A DNA stretch of 64,000 nt from Desmodus rotundus (Eukaryota > Chordata > Mammalia > Chiroptera > Phyllostomidae), in contig NC_071398.1 of NCBI RefSeq assembly GCF_022682495.2, positions 8,810,934 through 8,874,933 on the forward strand, in the 5' to 3' direction. A model generated the notes under the pieces. The model was not told where the DNA came from. It ran no database searches and worked only from the letters and a program-made list of their open reading frames with translations. Both the position numbers and the translations under genes were made by a program. This document shows positions 31,691 through 43,699 of the stretch, piece by piece; position 1 is the first letter of the stretch, and the number at the start of each line of letters is the position of its first letter.

Positions 31691-31951
31691 CAGAATAGAG
31701 GGCACAGCCCTCACCCTCTCACACTACAGACAGATCGAGCAGGTCAGGGTGGTATGGCCATAGGCCTCAATACATTTAATTAAAAAAAAAAAAACCAATT
31801 AGAGCTAATAAACGGAAAAAAAAATCACACAGTGCTAAGGTTTGCACAAATCACTTTGGTCATGAAGTCATAGCCAGTTCAGAGCCCTAGACTGACTCTC
31901 AGTCATTTGCATCCAGACATGCACACCTTCTTGGGACAAAGACACAGGGTG

Positions 31952-32141
31952 GCCCTGGCTGGTGTGGCTCAGTGGATTGAACGCCCACCTGCAAACCAAT
32001 AGGTCGTCAGTTCCATTCTTAGCCAGGGCACAGGCCTGGGCCAGCGCGAGAGGCAAGCAATCACACACAACAATTGTTTCTCTCCCTCTCTTTCTCCCTT
32101 CCTTCTACTCTCTTTAAAAATAAATAAATAAAATCTTAAAG
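31952..32141 (+). repeat. VES SINE followed by G-rich run
   Basis: Head GCCCTGGCTGGTGTGGCTCA; body shortened at CTGGGCCAGCGCGAGAGGCA. A G9-C-G9-type tract follows at 32150-32171. Confidence 0.85.
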
Positions 32142-32349
32142 AGGGAAAGAGGGGGGGGGCGGGGGGGGGCGTGACAGTGAATAATGAAGGAGGAATGGAG
32201 GACAGTCTTATCTCAGGAGGCAGAGTGAATGTCATCTCTGAGGTGGGTCAGGGCCTATCTGCCTCACGTTTTGCCCAGGGCTTTGAAGATTTCCTGTGGA
32301 TTAGAGCAGGGTGGGAGGGGTCCTATGAGATACTGTACAGCCCAGGGGA

Positions 32350-32475
32350 GGAAGCCTGCCCTTGGACACGAAAACCTGAATTCTAGTCCACACTCCGCAT
32401 TTTACTGGCTGGAAAGCCATGGAGTCAGTTTATTTTTCTGTTTTCCTGCAAGATGGGAATAATAATATCTATTCC
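32350..32475 (+). repeat. MIR SINE
   Basis: ACACGAAAACCTGAATTCTA, TTTACTGGCTGG and TGCAAGATGGGAATAATAAT are in forward MIR order. Confidence 0.6.
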
Positions 32476-32559
32476 AAACAGCAATTAAGTTAAGTCTGGA
32501 GTACTGGAGTACACTAATTTGAATTTTTAATAAGGACAATATAGTGCACTTGCAATTTA

Positions 32560-33110
32560 AAAAGAAAACAAAGTGTTATTTTCACTATTTTTAAATTTTC
32601 CTGTTTTATTGAGTTATAACTGACATACAGCATTGTATTAGTTTAAGGTGTAATTATTTGACATATGTATATGTTATAAAATGACTATCACAATAAGTTC
32701 GGTTGACATCCGTCACCTCACATAGTTACAATTTTTTTGTGTGATGAGAACTTTTCTTTTTTTAGATTTTACTTATTTGTTTTTAGAGAGAGGGGAAGGG
32801 AGGGAGAAAGAGAGGGAGAGAAACATCGATTGGTTGCTTCACACGAGTGCCCCAACCAAGGACCAAACCCACAACTCAGGCATGTGCCCTGACTGGGAAT
32901 CGAACTGGTGAATCTTTGCTTTGCAAGATGATGCCCGGCCAACTGAGCTACACCAGTCAGGGCTGTGATGAGAACTTTTAAGATCGACTCTCTTGGCAAC
33001 TTTGAAACATAGCATTCGTAACTACAGTTACCCTGCTGTACATTACGTCCCCAGAATTTACTCATCTTACAACAGGGTGTAAGTACCTTTTGACCACCTT
33101 CATCTATTTC
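32560..33110 (-). repeat. Old L1 3' UTR fragment split by a VES
   Basis: TTTATTGAGTTATAACTGAC and GTAATTATTTGACATATGTA before the SINE, and GGCAACTTTGAAACATAGCA, CCTGCTGTACATTACGTCCC after it, match reverse-oriented L1 3' sequence. Confidence 0.7.
32756..32963 (-). repeat. VES SINE with perfect 16-bp duplication
   Basis: TGTGATGAGAACTTTT occurs at 32740-32755 and 32964-32979 without mismatch. Confidence 0.93.
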
Positions 33111-33129
33111 CCCCAGAAATAAGATATTT

Positions 33130-33850
33130 TTAAAAGAGCAATGATGTGGGCTGCATCAATCTGCCCACCTCACAGGGTTGCTGTGAACTGAATTGGGGTT
33201 GGGTGCATGTGCGTGTCGGTGCATGTGTGTGTGTGCGCGCGTGGACAGCACTATGCTCTGAGGCCCTGAGGCCTTGTTTTGCTTTTCTCTGTGGCCAGTG
33301 GAGGAGCAGAGAGATGCCCTCTTTCCAGCCTCACTGAGGAGAGGTGTGACTCACTGCAGGGAAGCCGCTGTCCTCTGCGTTGCTAAAGAAGTTGCGGGCG
33401 TCCTCAGAGCAGCAGCAGGTGCTGATGGAAGCGCAGAGGCTGTGGGCAGAGGGCTGGAGACGGTAAGGGCGTGGGCCCCCTGGACTCACCTGCATTCCCA
33501 TGGCAGTCACCTCACTTCCTGCCACATTAGTTACCCCTGATCAAGCTAAACTGGATTGCCTGGTGGCATTGCCTGCTTCTAGATGGCAGAGGGCCACCTG
33601 CCTCAGAAGCTGACGTGCCAAGGACTGGAAGGGGTCAAGACTTACTCATCACCAGTGAGGCTGCGGTGGTAGCCAGACTTGACCAGAGCATCGTTGTTCA
33701 GTGGCTCATTCTGTTTCTCACTCCAGAGCTCTAAAGCAGAAGCCAAGTAGGTGCTGAGAGCCCCCTCTGGATGGTGCCCGAGTAATGGCTAACCGTGATG
33801 GCGTGCTCACTGTGCCAGGCCCGCTGGAGCCCTTTAGGCTCATCGTCTCC
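33130..33850. other. Anonymous intergenic DNA
   Basis: Contains an irregular TG-rich stretch (33206-33243). No gene or repeat family was recognised. Confidence 0.4.
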
Positions 33851-33859
33851 CTGACCACG

Positions 33860-33995
33860 CTGACCCTGTGTGAAGCACGAACCGTTGTGTGCATTCTCAC
33901 TCTACAGACGAGGGAACGGAGGCACAGCGAGGTTGAAGAGCTTGCTCGAAGCCACACAGCCAATCAGTGGCAGAGCCAGAAGTCACCCCCAGGTT
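33860..33995 (-). repeat. MIR SINE
   Basis: CACTCTACAGACGAGGGAAC, GAAGCCACACAGCCAATCAG and GGCAGAGCCAGAAG form a clear reverse MIR. Confidence 0.75.
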
Positions 33996-34139
33996 GGTGC
34001 CTTGTCCAGGCCCACCCTCTAAGCTACTCGGCCTCCTATAGGATTAACACAGAAGCATACTCAGAATCTCAGAGCAGTTGACACCTTTCAGATTGGCCTT
34101 ATTTACAGACAGGGACATGGGGAAGGGAGGACAAGGATC

Positions 34140-34480
34140 AAGGTGAGAGATTACACTCTACCCTCCAAAGATGTCCCCTTTTCCCCATTGATCTCCATCT
34201 CCAACGCTCTCATTCTTGTTCATCTGTCACCGTCATCTGTGGACGTCACAGGCCCTACCTGTCTCCCTCTTTCCTCTGCTCCACCCCTGCAATCTGTTCT
34301 CCTGCTAAAACCCCTCCAAAGGCTTCCTGTGGAACCCTTTAGAGTCCTTACCACGGCTTACAGGCCCCCATGACCCTGCTTATCTCCCTGTCACATCCTC
34401 GGCTCACTGTGCCCCAGCCACGGTGGCCTTCTTCCCACTTGGGCTATTCTGCCTCAGGCTCGTGTCCTTGTACAGTCTGA
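34140..34480 (+). repeat. L2 LINE fragment
   Basis: CTAAAACCCCTCCAAAGGCT, TTACAGGCCCCCATGACCCT and CCCAGCCACGGTGGCCTTCT are in L2 order. Confidence 0.65.
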
Positions 34481-34544
34481 CCTCTGCGACTGGCTTGGGA
34501 ATGAAGGTCAGGATAGCTGACGCTGAGTGCTCCCAATATCCTCT

Positions 34545-34710
34545 TCATTGGTGAGTGCTCACTTCCTTGATCCTTCCCACAGCCTTATGGGGTAGGTCTT
34601 ATTATTAGCATCCTATGTTTCAGATGAGGAAACTGAGGCCCTGGACATTTACAGGAACTTGGGCAAGGTCATACAGCTGGGGAATGGGAGAACTGTGATT
34701 TGAACCTGGG
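34545..34710 (-). repeat. MIR SINE
   Basis: TTTCAGATGAGGAAACTGAG and AAGGTCATACAGCTGG followed by GTGATTTGAACCTGGG: a well preserved reverse MIR. Confidence 0.85.
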
Positions 34711-34716
34711 AGCCTA

Positions 34717-34923
34717 ACTTTTTAAAAAATTGATTTTAGAGAGAGAGGAAAGGAGAGGGGAGGGGGAAAGAGAGAGAGAAAGAAAGAAACACTGTTTGCC
34801 TCCTGTACACCTCAACTGGGGATCAAACCCACCACTTAGGTATGTGTCCTGACTGGAAATCGAACCCACAACCTTTTGGTGTACAGGACAATGCTCCAAT
34901 GAACTGAGCCACCCAGCCAGGGC
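34717..34923 (-). repeat. VES SINE, second subtype
   Basis: Reverse copy ending CACCCAGCCAGGGC; contains GGTGTACAGGACAATGCTCC in the head, unlike the ATTGAGC subtype. Confidence 0.82.
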
Positions 34924-34929
34924 TTGGCC

Positions 34930-35900
34930 AGGTCTGACTCTTAATCACTAGTCTGTACAGCTTGCTCAGCATATAGGAGAGAGGCATTACTATCCTTAAT
35001 TTCTGGGGCAGGGGGTTCTTTGGGTAAAGCAGGGGCCACACACCCAGTGCTACAGGAGCCAAGTAGGGAATTTGCATGGGAACAAGAAGCAGCCAGGAGT
35101 GTCAGACAACGGGCCATGGTGGGGACAATGTTGCACTGGAGGGCATGTGGCCTTCTACAGCCATCCACCCTTGCGGCTCTCAGCTGCAGAAAAGTATTGC
35201 TAGGAGGAAATGCAGGCTCAGAGGTGATTTTTCCACAGAAGCCACAAATCTGGGTTTTTAAGTGAAATCTCCCAGTTGCATCAATGGCGGCCACTATGGG
35301 CTGACTGGCCGGCCGCAGTGCACAGGGCACTAGCTTGCAGCCTCAGGTCTGAGACGTAAGCCATCTCCTTTCACCTCCAGCTCCTGCTCACTTGTTTTCC
35401 CTGCCCCTCCATTTTGCTGTTTTGCTCTTCTTCCTTTTCTTCACTCTTCCCTGTCTCCTGACCTGCCTCTTGAGTAGCCCAGCCACCCATTTGCTCATTG
35501 TGGGGTCTGGTTGCTCTGGCTGAGGGAGTGGGAATGACCCACACCAGCAGGGGACTCCAGATACAGGGGTCCTCTGGGCTGCAGGGCCCAAGGGCACCCA
35601 CTGGGCTGAATGTGGCAGCCGGGGAGGAGCAGAAGTGGGTGCTGTGGCCAGGGAGCATGTGGCTACAGGTTGTCCCCCAGGCTGGCATTCCACAAGGAAG
35701 ACCAGGCAAGCCTTCTTGCTTCCAGCCTCTCCAAACCTGCTCTAGAGAGAATCCTTACATCTCCTGGGCAGTAGAGGATATTCCCGTTTAAGGCCCTACT
35801 TTGCAAAAGGGTTTCTTCCTGAACATTATCCCCGAACTACTCCTGACTGGCCCTGTTCTTCGTTGCCTGTTGAGGAGAGAGAACTTGTCTGCCAGATACT
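34930..35900. other. Anonymous intergenic DNA
   Basis: Open frames of 60-130 codons exist on both strands but none shows a family motif, and codon-scale conservation cannot be judged from one sequence. Confidence 0.4.
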
Positions 35901-35924
35901 AGTAGTGCTAAGCACCCTATGGGA

Positions 35925-36080
35925 ATTAACCTCCTTGCTCTTCATAGAAACCTTTGAAATAGGTTCTATTATTATTCCCACTTCTCAGATGAGAAAAGTG
36001 AGGCCCAATCAGGTTTATTTGCCTAATGTCACTTAGCTAGTATATGGCAGAGCCCACATCTTAACTAATCGGTCTGTTTC
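35925..36080 (-). repeat. MIR SINE
   Basis: CCCACTTCTCAGATGAGAAA, AATGTCACTTAGCTAG and GGCAGAGCCCACATC. Confidence 0.7.
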
Positions 36081-36129
36081 CAGGGCATACCTTATGCTAA
36101 CCTTCTTCCCCTAAATGATCTGAAGTATC

Positions 36130-36250
36130 ACGACGTTCGAAATATTATTCTTCATTTCACAGATGAGGAAACTCAGGCCTGCAGAGCTTGAGTAACTTGC
36201 CCAAGGTCCTGCAGCTGGGACAGGATGGAGATGGGACTTGAACCATCACC
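36130..36250 (-). repeat. MIR SINE
   Basis: TTTCACAGATGAGGAAACTC, GTAACTTGCCCAAGGTCCTG and GACTTGAACC. Confidence 0.8.
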
Positions 36251-36379
36251 TTCTTATCCAAGCACGTGAGCTGGTTCTGCAGCGCTTAGTAATGCCCAGG
36301 ATGGTTTGCTTCCCATGATCCTACTCACCTGATCCTGAAAGGTCCACAAGGCAATTGCTCGGTGGAAATATTGGGAGCA

Positions 36380-36605
36380 GCCATGACCGGTGTGGCTCAG
36401 TTAGTTGGGTGCCATCCCACAAAGTGAAAGGTCACCAGTTCAATTCCCGATCAGGGCACATGCCTGGGTTGTGGGCTCCGTCCCTGGTCAGGGCATGTAT
36501 AGGAGTCAACGGATCGATGTTTCTCTCTCACATCAATGTTTCTCATTTTCTCTTTCTCCCTTTCTTCCTCTCCTCTAAAAATAAATAAATACACTTATTT
36601 TAAAA
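36380..36605 (+). repeat. VES SINE, second subtype
   Basis: Head CCATGACCGGTGTGGCTCAG and GGGTGCCATCCCACAAAGTG; the TCAATGTTTCTC segment occurs twice as in this subtype. Confidence 0.82.
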
Positions 36606-37439
36606 AACAAAAGAGAGAAAACACTGGGGGTAGTGACTGGACCAAGGTCAGAGTCCAGGCCTCCTGAACCTAAGACCTACTCTTCCCTCCACGTTCTGGC
36701 TCTTCTGTTGCCTTCCCAGAGTTTCTGGCCCTGAAGGCCTGAGCCTGACTCCCTAACCCTCACCACCTGGCACTAGTTTGAGCAGAGTCCCTTAGGAATC
36801 CTCATGGTCATTCTGGTGTGGATCATCCAGGAAAAAGTAGGGCAGATGGCCTTCATCCTTCCTGCCCCACCCGACACTATTCCAGGAAGTGCCTCACCCA
36901 GTGGGGCCATTCTCAGCTGGAATTCCCTTCATGGAGCTACTGCTTGGGCCACCATGCAGCCAGACCACCAGAGGGTCCGGTGAGGGGGTCTCTGAGACGC
37001 CACAAACCTGCAGAAACAAGGAAAAGTGATCCTCTGGCACCAAGTCCCAGGGTGGCCAGGTAGGGCCAGTTGATGGCCCTGTGACCTGTGGGGTCACACA
37101 GCAGCCTGTGTTTAGAAGGTTCTCCCTGTTTGTTTACTATTCTGCTGTCAGTGTCTTCAAATTCTTAATAACTTTTGAACAAGGACCCCACGAATTATGT
37201 AACAGGTCCTGGGGGTCAGGAAATAGCCCAGCTGCTTGGCCTCCCTTTCTTCTACCCCCAGGAGGCCTGTCCTGGCAAAGGAGGCTGGCTTTTCTTTGTT
37301 TTGGGGGATCCTCCCTGAGGACTCAAGCTGGTTCACGGCACGGCTTCGGCCCTGTCAGCCATACGTGATAGGTTTGGGGTTGGGAAGGGCTCCGAAGGAC
37401 AGGTAGTGGCTAATACCAATTGGAACCACAGGGTTTCCT

Positions 37440-37550
37440 CAGCAAAGCCTTCCACTGTAGATGAAGGGAGACTGAGGCCCAGAGAGGGAAAGATACCTGT
37501 GTGAGTTTGCACAGCAAGTAGGTGTTTGGACTAACAGAGCGATTCTTTTC
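37440..37550 (-). repeat. MIR SINE
   Basis: ACTGAGGCCCAGAGAGGGAA followed by GCACAGCAAGTAGG. Confidence 0.65.
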
Positions 37551-39230
37551 CTTACTGCCTGTACCCTGCTAGGGGCAGGCAAGCAGTGCAGAGGAGGAGC
37601 GCTCATTTACCACCGGCTGGGCCTTGGAAGACTTCTGTCGTCTTAATGAAACTGTGAAGTTATGTTTCAGCTCCTGGCAGCAGGATCCCCACAGGCTGGG
37701 AGCAGCCTGCCTGCCTTGGAAGCCAAACCGAAGCATGAACTCCCTTTAAAATATTTTTTTAAAGAAAGAGGGACAAGATTTTTAAAAAGAAAGAAAAATA
37801 AAAGCAAAACCAAAACGTGGCCAGCCAGCAGAGCACCTTGGCAGATGCTTTGGGTACAGCGGCATGTCCTGGCTACCTCCCCTGCTGGGCACACACCCAG
37901 GCCCGGCCCCTCACCCAGGGCCTTCCAGCACTGAGCTTACCTCATCCACCCAGCAAACCTGTCTGATGCTATTTTTGTTACCACTTAGCAGATGTAGAAA
38001 TTCAGGCTCAGGAGGTCAAGTGCCTTTCCTGGGATTTCTTATGCAATGCTTTTAGAGCTCACCGATCAAATGAGACAATGCACGGGAAGTGTCGAACACA
38101 GTGCCGAGTGCATAGTAAATGCTCAGTTTAGGGGTAGGTGTAGGAGATCCCACCAGCTGCAAGCGGCAAAACCGGGATTCAGACTCAAACTTTTGCATCT
38201 GCAGCCCCGTGCTCTATTCCTACTATCTGGGGACTCCTGGTGCCTGAGCCCTGGTCAGTTAAACCTTGATTGATTTAAACTCTGCTGCCTAGAGCTCACA
38301 ATTAGGTTGATTTTCCCCCTCAGCACTGACACAGAATAGTCAGAAAAGTAAATCCACAGGAAACAAAACCGGGATTCAGAATGTAGTCTCTGAAGGCAAT
38401 TTCTCAGGAATATTCGGTAGTTAGTCCCCACTCTTGCTGCCTGCCTGCGTCTTCTCTGTCCTCAAGCCCAGAATGAGAGTGACACATTATAGTTGTTCAA
38501 AAATGTGTGGCAGAAAGGAAGAAAGGAGGACAGAAGCTCCTTGCTTCCTCAAGTTAGCCAGGAAAGATCCAGTTATATTTATAAGATAGTCTTTGCTAAA
38601 GAAGGAAGGCTTCCTAACCCATTTTAGAATTTTAAAATTTTCACACCAAAGGATATATAGGTAAGGGAATGAACTCGTGTTAATCAGGAATTCAGTTAAG
38701 CAGAACGGTTGGTCCCCAGTTCTTGTCACTTGGGGTCCAGCTGCAATAGCTCGGCATCCAGAAGCCTCCCTTAAGCTAGGTACTACATTTACTGAGGTGA
38801 TCATTTCATAACTTATCTAAATGTCTAATCACTATGTTGTACACCTGAAAGTAATATAATATTTATGTCAACTGTAACTGAAAAAGAAAAAAATATTTTT
38901 TAAAAAAGAACCAAGCCCATGAGACATCATCACTCTTAGCTGATACCTGGGAATCAGGTCCCTGGTGCCACCACTGCCTCCCCAGGGGACAGAGCTGGTT
39001 ATTGTCCCAGACAGACCCACTCTGTCTAACTTGGGCCGTTGGAAGGGACCTCAGTGAGCGTAAAGTGTGCAGCTCTAGCTGGTGGGATGTCAGCGAAATG
39101 ACACATGACCCAGGCCCTCTTTTCCAGGAAGAGCTTTCTACATAGAAGGACTTGAGGTGAACCCTTTTAAAGCCAAGAATTTCATCCTAATTTATTTAAA
39201 GTGAACACTGATGCCAAACATGATCTTTTA
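37550..39230. other. Anonymous intergenic DNA with MIR scraps
   Basis: MIR-like phrases occur at about 37960-38240 (ACCACTTAGCAGATGTAGAA). Otherwise no gene or named repeat was recognised. Confidence 0.4.
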
Positions 39231-39235
39231 AAAGA

Positions 39236-39475
39236 ATAACAATGGGGGGAAATGTACAGGGCATAAGAAGCATAAATAGTAGGCCCAAAATAGACAGGGG
39301 GAGATTAAGAATAGCATAGGAAATGTAGAAGCCAAAGAACTTATATATACGACCCATGAACATAAATTAAGGGGGAGGAATGCAGGGGTGGGGTGCAGGG
39401 TAGAGGGAATAAAGAGGGGGAAATGGGACAACTGTAATAGCATCATCAATAAAATATACTTAAAAATAAAATAAA
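39236..39475 (+). repeat. 3' end of the ORF1-only L1 derivative, truncated copy
   Basis: Shares with 16,385-16,625 the blocks TGTAGAAGCCAAAGAACTTA, GACCCATGAACATAAA-like and ACTGTAATAGCATCATCAAT, in the same order, ending in AATAAAATATACTT. It shows that this 3' UTR belongs to a mobile family. Confidence 0.8.
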
Positions 39476-39589
39476 AGAATAACAGTAAAACATTTATTTA
39501 TCCTTCACTGTAGTCAAGGCACTTTTTACAAATTTGATGTAATTCTGGAAACCACCCTTTAGGCTAAATATTTATGTATATTTTTCAGA

Positions 39590-40240
39590 TGATATGGTAG
39601 GTAACGACGGCCACAAATTCTTTGTCACGCCTCTCTTGGAGGGGTGGCGTCTAGCTCCCCTTCACTTGAATCTGGTGACTGGTGACAAATTAGGGTTCCC
39701 ATGACTCCCACCTCAGGGCTCAATGATTTGCTAGAATGGCTCACAAAACTCAGGGAAACATTTGTGATCGTTTGCCAGATTATTACAAAGGGTATAATAA
39801 AGGACACAGATGAACAGCCAGGTAAACAGGTACACAGAGTGAGGTACGGAAGGGCCCCAAGGGCAGGAGCTTCTGTTCTGGTGCATTTGGGATGCACTAC
39901 CTTCCTAGACTTGGCCGTGCTCGCCAACTCAGAAACTCTCTCAACCATGCTCTTCTAGAACTTTTATGGCGCCTTCATCACGTAGGTGTGATCAATGATC
40001 CACTCAATCTCCAGCCCTTCTCCCCTCCCCAGAGGATGGAGGGCGGATCAGAAAATTCCACGCTTCTAATCATGGCTTGGTCTTTCTGATGAGCAACTCT
40101 TGCTAATGCGCGAGTTGCTGCATTAGAACAAAAGGCACCTCTTACCACTTAGGAAATTACAAGGGTTTTAGGGTCTGTGTGTCAGAAACTGGTGGCAGAA
40201 TATAATAATACATATTTTTTTCTATTATTTTACGAGTTCT
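39590..40240 (-). repeat. Old LTR cluster (MLT1-like start, then another LTR)
   Basis: 39590-39682 resembles an MLT1 LTR piece; from about 39683 (AATTAGGGTTCCCATGACTC) to AATTACAAGGGTTTTAGGGT and TATTTTTTTCTATTATTTTA it matches another mammalian LTR, possibly ERVL-related. No viral gene was seen. Orientation is uncertain. Confidence 0.5.
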
Positions 40241-40398
40241 CCTGCTATCCAAGAATGCAGAGGGGCCAAGCCCCAAACAGTGTAAGTAACTTCCTAAGGC
40301 TTCACTGTAAGGAGCAAAGCTGGAATTTGAACATGGCCTATTGTAGACATTCAATTTTTACCTCTTATATTTCAAAATAATTAAAAAAAATTTCTTTT

Positions 40399-40608
40399 GC
40401 CTTGGCTGGTGTGGCTCAGTGGGTTGGACGTCATCCTGCAAACTGAAAGGTCACCGGTTCAGTTCCCTGTCAGGACCCATGCCTGGGTTTCGGGCAAGGT
40501 CCCTGGGTGGGGGATGGAGGAGGCAACCAACTGGTGTTTTTCTTCCACGTCAGTGTTTCTCTCCCTCTGTTTCTTTCCTCTGTAGAAATAAATAAAATCT
40601 TTTAAAAA
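40399..40608 (+). repeat. VES SINE
   Basis: Head GCCTTGGCTGGTGTGGCTCA; tail AAATAAATAAAATCTTTT. It stands tail-to-tail with the next SINE. Confidence 0.85.
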
Positions 40609-40616
40609 AATTATAA

Positions 40617-40821
40617 GTTTCTTTTATTTATTGATTTGAGGGACAGAGAGGAAGGGGACAGATGCGGGGGACGGGGAGGGGGGGAAAGAGAGAGAGGCTC
40701 ATTGTTCCACTTACTGACACATTCATAGGTTGATTCTTGTATGTGCCCTGATAGGGGATCGAACTCACAACCTTCCTTGGTGTATCAGAATGACACTCTA
40801 GCTGACCTCTCTGACCAGGGT
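40617..40821 (-). repeat. VES SINE, reverse
   Basis: TTTCTTTTATTTATTGATTT to CTCTCTGACCAGGGTG; separated by under 10 bases from the forward copy, so the pair can fold back on itself. Confidence 0.82.
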
Positions 40822-41274
40822 GAGAAAAACAATTTTATGTTTTAAAACTCAAACTAGTCATGCATGAAGTTTTAAAAATCCAGGGGTACTAAAAAGCTTT
40901 GATCAAACTCCAGCTGTCCTTTGTCCCAACTCTGCCCATCTCTGTCTAGTCCTGGTCTCCACGTCCAGCTCTTTTAAGCTGTTTCTTTTGGCAGTTTTCT
41001 CGGTATTTTAACTAGTGTGCTCAGCATGCTATTTCCTGATTGTAAAAGCAGTACTTACTGACTAATGATTTTGTTTTCTTACGCCTGAACCTGAAGTCCC
41101 TTCCTCCCTTTTAAAAATGAGGTTATGTCATAAGGGAAACTTTAGGGTTAAATAATCAAACAATACTTTAACAAGTTATAGAAATGATCCCTGAAAGTAC
41201 AGTCTGAGTATGCACTTTGTTATGAGCATGTCAATATTATTCACTACTGTGTTAAGTAGTTTGCTATGATGACA

Positions 41275-41432
41275 TTTTTTTTTAATTGATTTTAGAGAGA
41301 CAGGAAAGGAGGGAGAGAGAGAGAGAAACATCAGTTTGTTGTTCCACTTACTTATGCATTCATTGGTTGATTCTTGTACATTCCCTGACCTGCAACCTTG
41401 GCGCTCCAATCAACTGAGCCACCCGCAGGGCA
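41275..41432 (-). repeat. VES SINE, shortened
   Basis: TTTTTTTTTAATTGATTTTA to GCCACCCGCAGGGC; the middle between CCCTGACC and GCAACCTTGG is shortened. Confidence 0.75.
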
Positions 41433-41559
41433 GGAAGTGCGTGTTTTAGCCTCACACCTGATTGGGAGTTTGGTTGTGTATTGAAGTCTAGTTGGAAAAT
41501 TTTCACTTAAAACGATGAAGGCATTGTTATCTTCTAGTTGCAGCGAATGCTAAGAGGCA

Positions 41560-42960
41560 TGCTCTCCCTCCTCGCATCTCAGAAAATCTTTAACATTTTC
41601 TCTTTACTTCCCAGCGTGCTGCTCTTGAAATTCAATTGATTGGCCTAAGTGTGGAGACTCATCTCTTTCAATTCTGGGAACTTTCCTCAAGTAATTTCTT
41701 TGAAAATATCCCCCTGCTTTCCTCCTCCCCCAACCCCACCTTTTCTCTGTTCTCTATTTCTGGAATTCCTGTTAGACAGATGTTGGACCTCAGCTGAAAC
41801 TCTAATTTTCTTATCTCTTCTTTCCCATCTCTTTAGTTTTTCTGTTCTGCTTTCTGGGAAATTTTCTTAACTTTTCAACTCTTCTTTTAATGTACTTTTT
41901 AATTTGGCTGTCATACTTTTAATGTTTAGGTGCTAGTTTTTATTTGGTTCACTTTTCAAAGCATTCTTTTCTTGTTTTATTAACTGTGGGACCTTCTGTA
42001 TTTCATTTTTATTCTCTCTAAAGAACTTCTTTTGACAATCCTTTCAAGGCAAGTCTGCCCGTAACAAATTCCCTCAATTCTTTCCCCCTCAATTTCTATT
42101 TGTCTGAGAAAGTCTTTATTTCCCCTTTACTTCGGAATCATTTCACAGGGTACAGAATTCTAGGCTGGTGTTTTCTTTCTCTCACCATTTAAAATATTTC
42201 ACTCAACCCTCTTCTTGCTTACATGGATTCTGAGGAGAAGTCAGATTTAGTTCTTATCTTTGCTTCTCTGTAGGTAAGGTGTTTCCCTCCCATTCTAGCT
42301 CCTTCCAGGATTTTCTTTTTATCTTGATTTAAAAAAATTTTTTTGAAATAACTCGATGTCCTATTTGGGGGGACATTTATCCTGTTTGGTTTTCTCTGAG
42401 CTTCCTGACTCTGTGGTTTGGTGTCTGACATTCATTTGGGGGAAATTTTCCGTCATTCTTGATTCAAATATAGTTTCTGTTCCTTTTTCTCTTCTCCCTC
42501 TGGTATTCCCATTATGCATACGTTAGTCTTTTAGTAGTTGTCCCATGGTTCCTGGACTTCCTTTTCTGCTCTTTTTTGACTCTTTTTTTCTATTTGCTTT
42601 TCAGGTTGGGAGGTATTTGTTGAGATATCCGGAAGCTCAGATTTCCTTAGGGGTAACCAAGGTTACTTAGAAACCCATCAAAGGTAATTTTCCATCTCTT
42701 TAACAGTGCTTTTTATGTCGGGTATTTCTTTTTTGAGTCTTTCTTAGAATTTCCACCTCTCTGCTTCCATTGCCTATCTGTTTTCCCATGAGGTCTGTTG
42801 TATCCACCAGAGCCCTTAGCATATGAATCATAGTTGTTTCAAATTCCTGGTGTGATAATCCCGACATCCCTGCCGTAAATCTAGCTCTGATGCTTGCTCT
42901 GTCCTACGCCGCCTTTGCCCTCTAGTGTGCCTTGCTATTTTTTCTTGAGGGCTGGACATA
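41560..42960 (-). repeat. Old L1 or half-L1 fragment
   Basis: GTACAGAATTCTAGGCTGGT, GATTCTGAGGAGAAGTCAG and TTCTGTTCCTTTTTCTCTTC match the reverse-oriented 5' part of old L1-type elements. Coding-dead. Confidence 0.55.
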
Positions 42961-43690
42961 ATGTACCTGGTAAAAGGAGTTGCTGAGCCCTTGGTGACCT
43001 GGGGGCAAGGTGTGGGGGGAGCCGCAGTGTTGTTTGGTTCTATAATCAGATCCGTCTTTCAGCCAGCCCGCACGCTTCTGCACTGTGGACTGCAGTGTGC
43101 GTCTCAGCGCCGTTGCGTGGCTGGAGCGTGCTGCTGGAGCTGTGCATTTCCCTTCCTCCACGTTGAGGGCTAGAGCTGGCTGGAGTTGGGTGTTTCCCTG
43201 CCCCTAGCTCCATTAGGTTGCGGAGCTGGGTAGGCTACAGTTAAAATCTGAGTTTCTCCTGAGGGCAGATCTCGTTAAGAAGAACATCATGCTCTGGCCT
43301 TTTTCAAAGTAGTTCCTTTTACCCTGCCTGCCAGAAGCACAAAGGGATTATTCTGTCTACAGCGAGGGCCTGCTACAGCTCTGGGAGGCAAAGTGCGCAA
43401 AAGTGCTCCAGTCCCGCATGGCTGAGGCCCCTGGAGCTGTCCCCTCTCAGACCTGTCCCCACGGAGCCTGCGGCAATTCATCGGACCACAGTTCAGGTTT
43501 CGGTGGCGCTGGTTCCCATGCACGTTTCTGCCTGTGAGGTTCTGCTCTATTATTTGTCACTCTTTCCAATTTGCGGGGCAGTGGGGTGCGCGGCACCCGG
43601 ACCTATCTTACAGATCTAGTAGTTGATGACTCTCGAGCTTGGTGTTAGGATGGAGGGAGCACTTCCATGCTTCTTACATGCTGGCGTGGA
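42961..43690. other. Intergenic DNA without recognised features
   Basis: GC-rich compared with the L1 beside it; no gene seen. It may be the far end of the same old element. Confidence 0.35.
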
Positions 43691-43699
43691 AGCACATCA

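Noticed and set aside
39590..40240. Endogenous retrovirus with genes
   Set aside because: Only LTR-like sequence is visible; no gag, pol or env similarity lies beside it.
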